A DNA stretch of 28,086 nucleotides, from positions 1-28,086 of the forward strand of contig DFLA01000006.1 in the NCBI GenBank assembly GCA_002374055.1. The letters are read 5' to 3'. This DNA is from Caryophanales bacterium UBA3631. GTDB taxonomy: Bacteria; Bacillota_I; Bacilli_A; RF39; UBA660. Below are positions 1 to 8,412 of the stretch, in pieces. The notes beneath the pieces are model-generated. The model searched no databases and was not told where the DNA came from. It was given only the letters and a program-made list of their open reading frames with translations. Both the position numbers and the translations under genes were made by a program. Position 1 is the first letter of the stretch; each line of letters begins with the position of its first letter.

Positions 1-523
1 CATTAACAACAACATAATTATACTTAGTTAATTCATTAATCTCGCGATAAGCAGTTTTAAATCTTTCAATCATCTGATCTTCATTTTCACAACCACGCTT
101 AATAAGGCGATTTTTAATTTCCTCCATAGTAGGTGCTAAAATAAAAATAAATATAGCTTCACTAACTTTTTCCTTAATTTGTATTGCTCCTTGAATATCA
201 ATTTCTAATAAAACGTCGTAACCTTCCTCAAGTTTTTCCTTAATATGACTTCTAGGTGTTCCATAATAATCATTATAATGAACCTGAGCATACTCAAGCA
301 TTTCACCATTTTTGATTTTTTCCTCAAACTCCTCCTTAGTAACAAAATAATACTCTTTACCATTTGTTTCATAATCCCTTTTAGGACGAGAAGTATAAGA
401 AATAGAAGGCCAAATATTCTTATTTATCTTCAATAACTCCTTACAAATAGTACCCTTACCAGCACAAGTAGGACCAGATATAACAATCAAAGAACCTTTC
501 TTTTTAGTCTTAATAATATCCAT
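1..523 (-). CDS. gmk: Guanylate kinase, C-terminus cut by window edge
   Basis: Guanylate kinase phosphorylates GMP to GDP with ATP in the cytoplasm. About 174 N-terminal residues are visible on the minus strand; the end lies outside the window. The P-loop reads SGPTCAGKGT at residues 16-25 (the usual form is SGPSGVGKGT), followed by the GMP-binding SYTSRPKR segment, the EYYFVTKEEF stretch, YYGTPR and LLEIDIQGA, all in family order. The start at 523 has a good ribosome binding site (AGAAGGG, 8 bases upstream) and a TTTACA-17-TATAAT promoter just above. This is the only conventional-sized gene on the minus strand. Its codons end mostly in T (31 of the first 49), with AAG, TTG and GAG common, quite unlike the A-ending + strand genes. 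The Cys in the P-loop is a mild oddity; the residues that define the loop remain. Confidence 0.95.
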   Translation of the reverse strand, partial: MDIIKTKKKGSLIVISGPTCAGKGTICKELLKINKNIWPSISYTSRPKRDYETNGKEYYFVTKEEFEEKIKNGEMLEYAQVHYNDYYGTPRSHIKEKLEEGYDVLLEIDIQGAIQIKEKVSEAIFIFILAPTMEEIKNRLIKRGCENEDQMIERFKTAYREINELTKYNYVVVN

Positions 524-547
524 AAAATCATCCCTTCTTTTTGAAAA

Positions 548-576
548 ATTATAACATGTAAACAAAAAAATGTAAA
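548..576 (-). promoter_or_regulatory. Promoter of gmk
   Basis: On the minus strand TTTACA (571-576) is followed by a 17-base spacer and TATAAT (548-553), with an extended -10 TG (TGTTATAAT). Predicted transcription start is near 541, about 18 bases above the gmk start codon. The match is close to the sigma-70/sigma-A consensus. Confidence 0.75.
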
Positions 577-664
577 TAATTGTGTAAACAAGTATAAAAA
601 AAACAAAAAACTACAAAATAAAACAACAATATAATGATAAAATAATAATAGAAGGAGGGATATT

Positions 665-2032
665 ATGAATAATAAAATTAATAATATAACTCCAATAACT
701 ATATCAAAAAATGAACTAAACAAAAATTCAATAATACAATTAGGAGATACAAAATATATTAAAATAAAAGAAAACTACACACTAACAAAAAAAGACTATG
801 ACCTACTATTACTATACTCAAACGTAGAACAAATTGATGTAGAAGACGTAGAAGACTTCGAATATCAAAACGACTTAAAAATAAATATAAACAAAAAAAT
901 ACAATTCAAATCAAAACAATTTCAAAAACTTACTATTAATAAAGTAGACAAATACAATAAAAATTCATTAACATTAACACTACCATTTAAAATGTACTTT
1001 GAGGAAGACTGCTTATATAGTGAAGAAGATGATTTCAATAAATTACTAAACTATATAGATGAATTAGAAATGCTAAATATAAATCTTGAAGAAATAAACA
1101 CAATAGATAAAGTTATCGAAACAATCAAAAAAATAGAAAATAAAACAAATAAAAAAATCAAATTCATAAACTGCATAACAAAAAATAAAACAATACCACA
1201 AATAGAAAAACTAAAACAACTAGAAGATGGAAGAATTATTAAGATATGGTATGAGGATGGAATAACAGACTGCACAATAGATGAGTTTATAATAATGAGA
1301 AAAAATCTAGATAAAATAATAACAGATATTAAAACAAAAAAACTAACAAACTTTGAAACAATAATATATGTATATGACATAGCAAAAAAATTCAAATACA
1401 AAAAATCAGAAGACAACTACTCAATGGAAGGAAGACAACTACATAAAATATTTAATACAGACAAAATAATATGTTCAGGATATACAAGAATTATAAGCCA
1501 AGTATTAAATGAATTAGGAATAAAAACAGGAATATATAAACTAATAACAAAAGATAATCAACTACACGCAAGAAATATAGTATATATAAAAGATGAAAAA
1601 TATGATATAAACTGTATATACTCAATGGAACCAACATGGGAAAGCGCATTAAAAGAAGAATACTCATATAGTTTATTCCTAACACCAATAAAAGAATTAA
1701 AAAAATCATTTCCATTAGAAAGATTTAGAAAAGATATAGATGTATTATGTGGCGAAAAAACAATAAACGAAATATCATTAATGGATAGAATATCACTATA
1801 TCAATTTTTCAATAACAAAGATCTATCACAAAGCGAAATAGAAAAAATAATAAAAATAGCAAATAAAAAAGCATCATTAGAAAACTTCATGCAAGCACTA
1901 ATAAACGTTAAAACAGCACAAGGAATATCAAAAAACATTATAAGTGTAAATGTAAATAATATAATCAACTATAATAATAACCTAACACAATACTTAAATA
2001 AAAAAATGGGTACAAATATTAACTTTTTTTAA
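665..2032 (+). CDS. Transglutaminase-like (papain-fold) protein of unknown role
   Basis: 455 residues with no signal peptide or membrane helix, so probably cytoplasmic. The C-terminal half resembles a transglutaminase-like core: ICSGYTRI with Cys270, then about 30 residues later HARNIVYI with His301, then KYDINC with Asp314 or Asn316 where the third catalytic residue is expected. This Cys-His-Asp order and spacing fits the transglutaminase/protease-like superfamily, but similarity outside these motifs is weak. The N-terminal half (residues 1-190) is rich in Lys, Asn and Glu and I do not recognise it. The start is supported by GAAGGAGG 7 bases upstream. The gene stands alone, divergent from gmk, and is closed by the terminator at 2060. 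Substrate is unknown. Confidence 0.75.
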   Translation: MNNKINNITPITISKNELNKNSIIQLGDTKYIKIKENYTLTKKDYDLLLLYSNVEQIDVEDVEDFEYQNDLKININKKIQFKSKQFQKLTINKVDKYNKNSLTLTLPFKMYFEEDCLYSEEDDFNKLLNYIDELEMLNINLEEINTIDKVIETIKKIENKTNKKIKFINCITKNKTIPQIEKLKQLEDGRIIKIWYEDGITDCTIDEFIIMRKNLDKIITDIKTKKLTNFETIIYVYDIAKKFKYKKSEDNYSMEGRQLHKIFNTDKIICSGYTRIISQVLNELGIKTGIYKLITKDNQLHARNIVYIKDEKYDINCIYSMEPTWESALKEEYSYSLFLTPIKELKKSFPLERFRKDIDVLCGEKTINEISLMDRISLYQFFNNKDLSQSEIEKIIKIANKKASLENFMQALINVKTAQGISKNIISVNVNNIINYNNNLTQYLNKKMGTNINFF

Positions 2033-2059
2033 AAAAAATAAATAATTAAAAGTAATATA

Positions 2060-2092
2060 AAATAAATCTTAATTTAGATTTATTTTTTTTTC
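2060..2092 (+). terminator. Intrinsic terminator after the transglutaminase-like gene
   Basis: Perfect 10-bp inverted repeat AAATAAATCT / AGATTTATTT (2060-2069 with 2076-2085), 6-base loop, followed by a run of T to about 2091. Confidence 0.75.
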
Positions 2093-2130
2093 ATAATATG
2101 CTAAAATTATAATGAGTTACGAGGTGAAAT

Positions 2131-2652
2131 ATGGAAAATTATATCCCAGATGCATACGTTAAAAGCATTTATTATATAGACTACGAAAAACTAAAAGAAA
2201 AAGGCATAAAATGCATACTATTTGATTTAGACAATACATTGGCGCCACTATCAATAAAAAAACCAAATAAAAAACTAAAAGAATTAATTATAAAACTAAA
2301 AAAAATGGGGTTCAAAATAATAATCTTTTCAAATAGTGGCAAAGTAAGACTAAAACCTTTTAAAGAAGAATTAGAAGTAGACTGCGCATTTAATTGCAAA
2401 AAACCAATGAGAAAAAAATTTGATTTAATTCTAAAAGAATATAAATACGCAATAAGTGAAATAGTTATAGTTGGAGACAATATAATAACAGACGTATTAG
2501 GAGGAAACAAAGTTGGAATAACAACAATACTAGTCAATCCAATAAGTAACAAAGAAAAAACAACAACAAAAATATCAAGAATATATGAAAAAAGAATAAT
2601 TAAAAAACTATCAAAAAAAGAATTATTCTATAGAGGAAAATACTATGAATAA
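2131..2652 (+). CDS. yqeG: HAD-superfamily phosphatase, YqeG family
   Basis: 173-residue HAD hydrolase of the YqeG (subfamily IIIA) type. Motif I is FDLDNTLAP with nucleophile Asp32 and Asp34; motif II is the Ser in FSNSGK; motif III Lys lies in the KKPMRKKF region; motif IV is GDNIITDVLGGN with Asp116. The family is a small cytoplasmic phosphatase whose substrate in Firmicutes is not well defined. The start has GAGGTGA 3 bases upstream and a -10 box TATAAT at 2108-2113. The reading frame overlaps the next gene, yqeH, by 8 bases, so the two are cotranscribed and probably translationally coupled; yqeG-yqeH is a conserved Firmicutes pair. The usual followers (aroE, yhbY, nadD, yqeK, rsfS) are absent here. 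Confidence 0.93.
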   Translation: MENYIPDAYVKSIYYIDYEKLKEKGIKCILFDLDNTLAPLSIKKPNKKLKELIIKLKKMGFKIIIFSNSGKVRLKPFKEELEVDCAFNCKKPMRKKFDLILKEYKYAISEIVIVGDNIITDVLGGNKVGITTILVNPISNKEKTTTKISRIYEKRIIKKLSKKELFYRGKYYE

Positions 2653-3622
2653 TTGTAGAGGGTGTGGAGCAATTCTCCAAACAGAAAAAATAGAACAAAT
2701 TGGATATACAAAAAATCCAGAAAATAAACTATGCGAAAGATGCTTTAGAATTAGAAATTATGGAGAATATAAAACAATAGTAAAAGAAAATGAAGAATTT
2801 ATTCAAATATTAAAAAAAATAAACGATACAAAAGACCTAGTAATTCTAGTAATAGATGCATTTAACATGAATAAAGACCTAAATCTAATAAAAGATAATA
2901 TAAAAAATGACATACTTTTAGTAGTTACAAAAAAAGATATATTACCAAAAACAACAAAAGATGAAAAAGTATTAAATTATATGGAAAAATATAAAATAAA
3001 ATTTAAAGACAAAATAGTCATCAGTAGTAATAAAAACTATAATTTTGATAAATTATTAGAACTAATAAATAAATACAAAAAAACAAAAAACGTATACGTA
3101 ATTGGTTATACAAATGCAGGCAAAAGTACAATGATAAACAAAATAATATATAACTACTCAGACAACACAGAAGAAATAACAACAAGTATTTTACCATCTA
3201 CAACATTAAATGAAATAAAAATAAAAATAAACGATGAACTAAATATAATAGATACACCAGGGCTACTATCAAATGGAAGTATTTATGATAACCTAGATGG
3301 AAAAGAATTAAAAAGAATAATACCAAAAAAAGAAATAAAACCATTAAGTTATCAAATAAAAGGGAAACAATACATACAAATCGATAAATATGCACTAATA
3401 GAATTAGAAAACATCAATGTAATAATATACATGTCAAACACATTAAATATTAATAGATATTATAAAAAAATAGATATATCTTTTGAAGAACAACAAATAA
3501 AAATTAACAACGAAGACATCGTAATAAATGGATTAGGTTTTATAAAATGTATTGGTGTATCAAAAATAAAAGTTTATACACAAAAAGGTATTTCAGTCTA
3601 TACAAGAAAACACTTTATTTGA
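2645..3622 (+). CDS. yqeH: Circularly permuted ribosome-assembly GTPase YqeH
   Basis: 325 residues, somewhat shorter than the B. subtilis protein. A zinc finger of four Cys (Cys4, Cys7, Cys30, Cys33) opens the protein. The GTPase motifs come in the permuted order G4-G5-G1-G3: TKKD near residue 98, ISS near residue 125, then the P-loop GYTNAGKST (154-162) and DTPGL (203-207). The permutation is diagnostic of the YqeH/YlqF/YjeQ group, and the zinc finger of YqeH. The family acts in 30S ribosomal subunit biogenesis. The start codon lies inside the end of yqeG. It ends in TGA, and an extended -10 (TGATATAAT, with TATAAT at 3623-3628) overlaps the stop codon and would serve the next gene. Confidence 0.95.
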   Translation: MNNCRGCGAILQTEKIEQIGYTKNPENKLCERCFRIRNYGEYKTIVKENEEFIQILKKINDTKDLVILVIDAFNMNKDLNLIKDNIKNDILLVVTKKDILPKTTKDEKVLNYMEKYKIKFKDKIVISSNKNYNFDKLLELINKYKKTKNVYVIGYTNAGKSTMINKIIYNYSDNTEEITTSILPSTTLNEIKIKINDELNIIDTPGLLSNGSIYDNLDGKELKRIIPKKEIKPLSYQIKGKQYIQIDKYALIELENINVIIYMSNTLNINRYYKKIDISFEEQQIKINNEDIVINGLGFIKCIGVSKIKVYTQKGISVYTRKHFI

Positions 3623-3655
3623 TATAATAGAAATATTGATTTTTGGGGGATTTAT

Positions 3656-4138
3656 ATGGAAAACAATGAATTATTAGAATTAAAACAATATATAATACAA
3701 AAAAATAATCATATACTAGAACAAATAAAAGAAAAAAACAACATTCGTTTCAATGCATTAGAATATAAAAAATATAAAACAAATATACCAACAGTTTTTG
3801 GTACAATAACATTTATAAGTGCATTACTAGTTGCGTCAAAAACACTAGATTATACAACAACAAAAAACATCTTAATAAGTATCCTTCCTGCTATTACAGT
3901 AAGAACAAGCTTAAAAAAATATTTCAAATATCAAAGAAACAAATATCAAAACCAATATCCAGAAATTAATTTAGAAACATATAATGTAGAAGAAGAAGGA
4001 AAAATAATAACAGATATGTTTGAAGAAAGTTTTAGATTGACAGAAGAACTAGGAAGTATCAATAACGAACTAAACCAAATAAAAAATGAAGAAAATCCAA
4101 AACAAATTAAAGTAATGACATTAACAAGAAAGAAGTGA
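3656..4138 (+). CDS. Hypothetical small membrane protein
   Basis: 160 residues. An N-terminal charged, coiled-coil-like segment (1-40) is followed by two hydrophobic stretches (about 44-60 and 70-83) forming a hairpin in the membrane, then a charged C-terminal tail with a second helical Glu/Asn-rich region. The start is set by a GGGGGAT ribosome binding site 6 bases upstream and the TATAAT at 3623-3628. It ends in TGA only 4 bases before hisS, so it is the first gene of the hisS-aspS operon. I do not recognise the family; nothing in the sequence suggests a tRNA-related role beyond position. Confidence 0.75.
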   Translation: MENNELLELKQYIIQKNNHILEQIKEKNNIRFNALEYKKYKTNIPTVFGTITFISALLVASKTLDYTTTKNILISILPAITVRTSLKKYFKYQRNKYQNQYPEINLETYNVEEEGKIITDMFEESFRLTEELGSINNELNQIKNEENPKQIKVMTLTRKK

Positions 4139-4142
4139 TAAA

Positions 4143-5426
4143 ATGATACAAAAACCAAAAGGAACATATGATGTATATGGAAAAAAAGGAGAAAACTTAA
4201 TATATATTCACGATTTAATTCAAACATTGATGGAAAAATACAACTTTGAATATATGAGGACACCAGTATTTGAATCAAGTGAATTATTCCATAGAGGAGT
4301 AGGAGAAACAACAGATATAGTAACAAAAGAAACATACGATTTTGTAGATAGAGGTGCTCGTAACATGACTCTAAGACCAGAAGGAACAGCAGGAATCGTA
4401 AGATCATTTGTTGAAAATAAAATGTATGGAAATCCTAACCAACCGGTAAAAGCTTGGTATTACGGAAATATGTATAGATATGAACGTCCTCAAGCAGGAA
4501 GATATAGAGAATTAACACAATTCGGTGTAGAAGTATTTGGTTCAAGTGACCCAATAACAGATGCTGAAGTAATAAGTATACCAGTAAACTTATATAGACT
4601 ATTAGGACTAAAAGGAATAAAAGTAAATATAAATACATTAGGAGATACAGAATCGAGATTAAAATATAGAGAAGCACTTTTAGAATACTTTAAACCTCAC
4701 TTAGATGAATTATGTGAAGATTGTAGAAATAGGTATGAAACAAACCCATTAAGAATACTAGATTGTAAAGTAGATAGAGAACTAGATATAATGAAAAATG
4801 CTCCAAAAATAAGCGATTATTTAAATGAAAAATCAATCAATCACTTTAATAAAGTAAAAGAGTATTTAGAAACAATGGAAATACCATATGAGGTAAACGA
4901 AAACTTAGTAAGAGGACTAGACTACTATACACATACAGTATTTGAAATAGAAGCACAAGTAGAAGGATTTGGAAGTCAAAACGTATTATGCGGTGGAGGA
5001 AGATACGACGGATTAGTATCTACTATCGGTGGACCAGACGTATGCGGAGTAGGATTTGCAACAGGAATAGAAAGACTATTAACTGCACTAGAATACGAAA
5101 ATGTACTTCCTAAAGAAGAAAAAAGTGTAGACACATATATAATTCCAATGGATGATGAATCTAAAAAACTAGGATTAAAATTAACAAACATCCTAAGAAT
5201 GAATGGATTCAAAGCAGATATAGATGAAATGTCTAGAAACATAAAAGGTAACTTCAAACAAGCGGATAGACTAAACGCAAAATACGTAATAATAATTGGA
5301 GAAGAAGAATTAAATACAAATATTCTTACAATTAAAAACAATAATACTAAAGAAGAATATAAAGTAAATATAGATGATTTAATAGAATTCTTAGACAAAA
5401 ACATAGAGGAGGAGCATCATGAATAA
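4143..5426 (+). CDS. hisS: Histidyl-tRNA synthetase
   Basis: 427 residues, the usual bacterial length. Class II motif 1 region is TPVFE; motif 2 is MTLRPEGTAGIVRSF (RPEGT at 78-82) with the following YRYERPQAGRYREL; the His-specific signature LVRGLDYYTHTVFE (R257, G258, D260, Y261) binds histidine; motif 3 is FATGIERLL. A C-terminal anticodon-binding domain follows from about residue 330. It charges tRNA-His in the cytoplasm. Ribosome binding site AGAAGTGA precedes the ATG. It overlaps aspS by 8 bases. No T-box leader is present upstream; the small membrane-protein gene lies there instead. Confidence 0.97.
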   Translation: MIQKPKGTYDVYGKKGENLIYIHDLIQTLMEKYNFEYMRTPVFESSELFHRGVGETTDIVTKETYDFVDRGARNMTLRPEGTAGIVRSFVENKMYGNPNQPVKAWYYGNMYRYERPQAGRYRELTQFGVEVFGSSDPITDAEVISIPVNLYRLLGLKGIKVNINTLGDTESRLKYREALLEYFKPHLDELCEDCRNRYETNPLRILDCKVDRELDIMKNAPKISDYLNEKSINHFNKVKEYLETMEIPYEVNENLVRGLDYYTHTVFEIEAQVEGFGSQNVLCGGGRYDGLVSTIGGPDVCGVGFATGIERLLTALEYENVLPKEEKSVDTYIIPMDDESKKLGLKLTNILRMNGFKADIDEMSRNIKGNFKQADRLNAKYVIIIGEEELNTNILTIKNNNTKEEYKVNIDDLIEFLDKNIEEEHHE

Positions 5427-7152
5427 CATTAAATATAACATAAAAAATGTAGGCGAAAAAGTTAATCTAAATGGTTGGGTAGCAAAAAAAAGAAATTTAG
5501 GTGGTCTTGTTTTTATTGATTTACGTGATAGAAGTGGAATAATACAATTAGTTGTAAACCCAGAAAATAAATTTTATGATTTAGCAAGTTCATTGAAAAA
5601 TGAAAGTACAATAAATGTAAAAGGAACAATACAAAAAAGAGAAAGTATAAATAAGACTTTAAAAACTGGAGAAATAGAAGTTGTTGTAGAAGAATTAACT
5701 CTATACAGCATGTCAAAAGATATTCCTTTTGAAATCACAGAAAATACAACAGCTCTAGAAGACACAAGACTTAAATATAGATACCTAGATCTAAGAAGAA
5801 ATAATTTAAAAAATAATATGATTATGCGAGCAAAAGCACTAAAAAGTATCAGAGAATACTTAGATAATAACGATTTCTTAGAAATGGAAACTCCAGTTTT
5901 ATGTAAATCAACACCTGAAGGAGCAAGGGATTTCTTAGTTCCATCAAGAGTATCGAAAGGATCATTCTATGCATTACCACAATCACCACAATTATTTAAA
6001 CAACTATTAATGGTAAGTGGATTTGAAAGATACTATCAAGTAGCAAAATGCTTTAGAGATGAAGACCTAAGAGCTGATAGGCAACCTGAATTTACACAAC
6101 TAGATATGGAAATGTCATTTGTAACAGAAGAAGACGTTATGAATATGACAGAAGGATTATTTAAAAAAGTATTTAAAGATACTATAAATTATGATATAGA
6201 ACTTCCTTTAATGAGAATGAAATATGATGACGCAATCGATAAATATGGTTCAGATAAGCCAGATTTAAGATTCGAAATGCCAATAATTGATATAACTGAA
6301 ATATTTAAAAATACAGAAATACCATTTTTAAGAACAAGTTTAGATAATAATAATATTATAAACTGTTTAATTGTCAAAAATGTAGCAGATAAATACTCAA
6401 GAAAAGAAATTGATAAGTTAACAGATTTTGTAAAAAAATATAAAGCTTCAGGTTTAGCATTCCTAAAAGTAGTAGAAAAAGAATTAAATGGAAGTATAAA
6501 AGGGTTAAACGAAAAAGAAATATCAGACCTATTTAATAATCTTAAACTAGAAGAAAATGATTTAATACTAATTATTACTTCTACATACAAAATTACAAAA
6601 ACAGCTCTTGGAGCATTAAGATGTAAATTAGGTGCAGACCTAAATCTAATTGATCCCAGCGATTATAAATTTTTATGGGTTACAGACTTCCCAGCATTTG
6701 AGTGGTCAGAAGAAGAAAATAGATTTATGGCTACACATCATCCTTTCACAATGCCTAAAGATAGCGATGTAGATAAATTATTAAATGATAAAGAACACTG
6801 CTATTCAAAAGCATATGATATAGTATGTAATGGATATGAAGCAGGCGGAGGAAGCATAAGAATTCATGATGAAAAAGTTCAAGAAAAAATGTTCGAAGCA
6901 TTAGAATTAACACAAGAACAAATAGATAGTAAATTTGGTTGGTTTGTAGAAGCATTAAAATATGGATGTCCACCACATGGAGGATTAGCAATTGGTCTGG
7001 AAAGATTAATTATGTTATTATGTAAAACAACAAACATTAGAGATGTTATGGCATTTCCAAAAACAGCTAGTGCATCAGATTTAATGAGCGAAGCACCAAA
7101 TATTGTAGATGAAAATCAATTAAAAGAATTAGGAATAAAACTAGATATTTAG
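5419..7152 (+). CDS. aspS: Aspartyl-tRNA synthetase
   Basis: 577 residues, the bacterial type. Domains in order: N-terminal OB-fold anticodon-binding domain (GWVAKKRNLGGLVFIDLRDRSG), class II core with motif 2 FRDEDLRADRQPEFTQLD (from residue 212), the bacterial GAD insertion (about 280-410), and motif 3 GLAIGLERLIML (G526-L530 core). It makes aspartyl-tRNA; whether it also charges tRNA-Asn cannot be decided from this window. Translation starts inside the end of hisS behind GAGGAGG, so coupling is likely. The transcript ends at the terminator that overlaps the stop codon. Confidence 0.97.
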   Translation: MNNIKYNIKNVGEKVNLNGWVAKKRNLGGLVFIDLRDRSGIIQLVVNPENKFYDLASSLKNESTINVKGTIQKRESINKTLKTGEIEVVVEELTLYSMSKDIPFEITENTTALEDTRLKYRYLDLRRNNLKNNMIMRAKALKSIREYLDNNDFLEMETPVLCKSTPEGARDFLVPSRVSKGSFYALPQSPQLFKQLLMVSGFERYYQVAKCFRDEDLRADRQPEFTQLDMEMSFVTEEDVMNMTEGLFKKVFKDTINYDIELPLMRMKYDDAIDKYGSDKPDLRFEMPIIDITEIFKNTEIPFLRTSLDNNNIINCLIVKNVADKYSRKEIDKLTDFVKKYKASGLAFLKVVEKELNGSIKGLNEKEISDLFNNLKLEENDLILIITSTYKITKTALGALRCKLGADLNLIDPSDYKFLWVTDFPAFEWSEEENRFMATHHPFTMPKDSDVDKLLNDKEHCYSKAYDIVCNGYEAGGGSIRIHDEKVQEKMFEALELTQEQIDSKFGWFVEALKYGCPPHGGLAIGLERLIMLLCKTTNIRDVMAFPKTASASDLMSEAPNIVDENQLKELGIKLDI

Positions 7153-7173
7153 AACCATAATTGGTTCTTTTTT
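7151..7173 (+). terminator. Terminator of the hisS-aspS operon
   Basis: AGAACCA / TGGTTCT (7151-7157 with 7162-7168), 4-base loop TAAT, then six T (7168-7173). The stem begins inside the aspS stop codon. Confidence 0.85.
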
Positions 7174-7174
7174 A

Positions 7175-7215
7175 TTGATATTTTTAAAAAACTATGCTAG
7201 ATTATAAGTAGGTGA
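7175..7215 (+). promoter_or_regulatory. Compact promoter and ribosome binding site for the gene at 7221
   Basis: TTGATA (7175-7180), 17-base spacer, extended -10 TGCTAGATT (TAGATT at 7198-7203), 7 bases, then GGTGA (7211-7215), 5 bases, ATG. The predicted transcript would begin almost at the ribosome binding site. Confidence 0.55.
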
Positions 7216-7220
7216 TACTT

Positions 7221-7841
7221 ATGAGTATAATAGATATATTCAAAAAAAATAAAAACATAACAGTAGAACAAATATATACATTATTAAATCAAGCATACAA
7301 TAAATATGATATATCAAAAGAAGACTATAAAAAAATAATAATTAATTTAGATAAAATTTGTGACCTATCAAATTGTCCAATAGAAAAATTAAAATATGTC
7401 AAAACTGAAAACGAAGAAATAATATTTGAAGAAAATGATAAAATAATAAAAGTAGTACCAAATTTTAAAGAAGATATATTTTATCATAGTTATGTAATAC
7501 AACAACCAAATATGGGGCAAGAACTAAAAATAGGAAATATGAATATAACAGTACTTGCTTATAATAAACTAAATACAGAAAATATAAGTAATGAAGATTT
7601 AATGAAAATGTATATAAAACTTAGAAACGATGGATACCTATGGAATAATCCAAAAATTGAAAGTATTGGAAAAGATAAAAATAATAGATTAAAACTTACA
7701 ACAGTTAATAATTTATTATATTTAAATGATAAACCAGCATATCAAGTAGTAAAAGAATTAGAAAAACATGAAGAGTTACTAAAAGAATTTGATGATGCAT
7801 ACAAACAAAGTAAAATTAAAATAGATACAAGAACAAAATAG
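7221..7841 (+). CDS. Hypothetical protein
   Basis: 206 residues, soluble, acidic/basic mixed, with no signal peptide or membrane helix. I chose ATG 7221 over an in-frame GTG at 7212 because the GTG is itself part of the ribosome binding site (AGGTGAT) that serves 7221. The N-terminal 60 residues look helical (VEQIYTLLNQAYNKYDISKEDY); the central part has beta character with a conserved-looking YNKLNTENISNEDLMKMY segment; the C-terminus is a charged helix. Not recognised. Single-gene transcript between two terminators. Confidence 0.7.
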   Translation: MSIIDIFKKNKNITVEQIYTLLNQAYNKYDISKEDYKKIIINLDKICDLSNCPIEKLKYVKTENEEIIFEENDKIIKVVPNFKEDIFYHSYVIQQPNMGQELKIGNMNITVLAYNKLNTENISNEDLMKMYIKLRNDGYLWNNPKIESIGKDKNNRLKLTTVNNLLYLNDKPAYQVVKELEKHEELLKEFDDAYKQSKIKIDTRTK

Positions 7842-7864
7842 TTTAGAGAAATCTAAACTTTTTT
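7841..7864 (+). terminator. Terminator after the 7221 gene
   Basis: GTTTAGA / TCTAAAC (7841-7847 with 7852-7858), GAAA tetraloop, then T6. The stem starts at the last base of the TAG stop. Confidence 0.85.
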
Positions 7865-7894
7865 AATAATATAGTAAAAACATTTAAAATAATG

Positions 7895-7911
7895 TATAAT
7901 TATATTGGTGA
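7895..7911 (+). promoter_or_regulatory. -10 box and adjacent ribosome binding site for the gene at 7916
   Basis: TATAAT at 7895-7900, six bases, GGTGA at 7907-7911, four bases, ATG 7916. The -35 region is poor. Same geometry as at 11558 and 26472. Confidence 0.5.
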
Positions 7912-7915
7912 AATT

Positions 7916-8410
7916 ATGAAAAAGAAGCTATATTGTAGATACTGTAATAAAGAATTCGAAAAAAAAATAAAAACAATGGAGGATATAAGAAATATAACAT
8001 GTCCAAATTGTAATAAAATAGTAAATGAAAGAGATAGAAAACCAGAAGTAGTAACTAAAACAGAAAAAAGTATAGAAAGTGTTGCTTATACACTAATGAA
8101 CATATATTTTTATTTCTACTTTGTAACGTCAACACTATCATTAATATTCTATTTCACAAATTATATAAAACTATTTGAAATAACAACAATAATCACAATA
8201 ATAGGTATAGTAATAGATTATTTAAGAGGATACACAAGAAACCTATTTGGTACACTTGGATTATTAATATCGAGTATATTAGGAGTATATATATTAAAAG
8301 ATACTAAAACAGGTATATTTTTAGGAATAACAGTATGTACATTTATATCAAGTTTTATAAAAGTAATAATAAACAAAATAATAAACAGATTATTTAGAAA
8401 GTATGGTTAA
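7916..8410 (+). CDS. Zinc-ribbon membrane protein, unknown function
   Basis: 164 residues. The N-terminus is a zinc ribbon of two CxxC pairs (Cys7/Cys10 and Cys29/Cys32). After a polar linker come about four hydrophobic segments (residues about 65-85, 92-110, 120-136 and 138-158), so the ribbon is tethered to the membrane, probably on the cytoplasmic side. An in-frame ATG exists at 7892, but its codons overlap the -10 box TATAAT, and the GGTGA at 7907 points to 7916. It ends 2 bases before mutL, so mutL is probably cotranscribed and translated by coupling, since mutL has only a weak ribosome binding site of its own. Family not recognised. Confidence 0.75.
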   Translation: MKKKLYCRYCNKEFEKKIKTMEDIRNITCPNCNKIVNERDRKPEVVTKTEKSIESVAYTLMNIYFYFYFVTSTLSLIFYFTNYIKLFEITTIITIIGIVIDYLRGYTRNLFGTLGLLISSILGVYILKDTKTGIFLGITVCTFISSFIKVIINKIINRLFRKYG

Positions 8411-8412
8411 TT

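Noticed and set aside
245..436. + strand ORF of 63 codons
   Set aside because: It is antisense to gmk, which has full guanylate kinase motifs on the minus strand.
1051..1416. Minus strand ORFs here and at many other places that look like multi-span membrane proteins
   Set aside because: They are shadows: the complement of A-rich coding sequence is T-rich and reads as Phe/Leu/Ile/Ser. None has a ribosome binding site or conserved motif, and each lies under a well-supported + strand gene.
3600..4140. Mycoplasma-type code with TGA as Trp
   Set aside because: TGA ends yqeH and the 3656 gene right before new ribosome binding sites, and Trp is TGG throughout.
3656..4142. T-box leader for hisS-aspS
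   Set aside because: No AAGGTGGTACCGC-like core or specifier hairpin is present; a protein gene occupies the space.
7212..7220. GTG start for the hypothetical gene at 7221
   Set aside because: The GTG is part of the AGGTGAT ribosome binding site that fits ATG 7221.
7892..7915. Upstream ATG for the zinc-ribbon membrane protein
   Set aside because: Its codons overlap the -10 box TATAAT (7895-7900), and GGTGA at 7907 serves ATG 7916.
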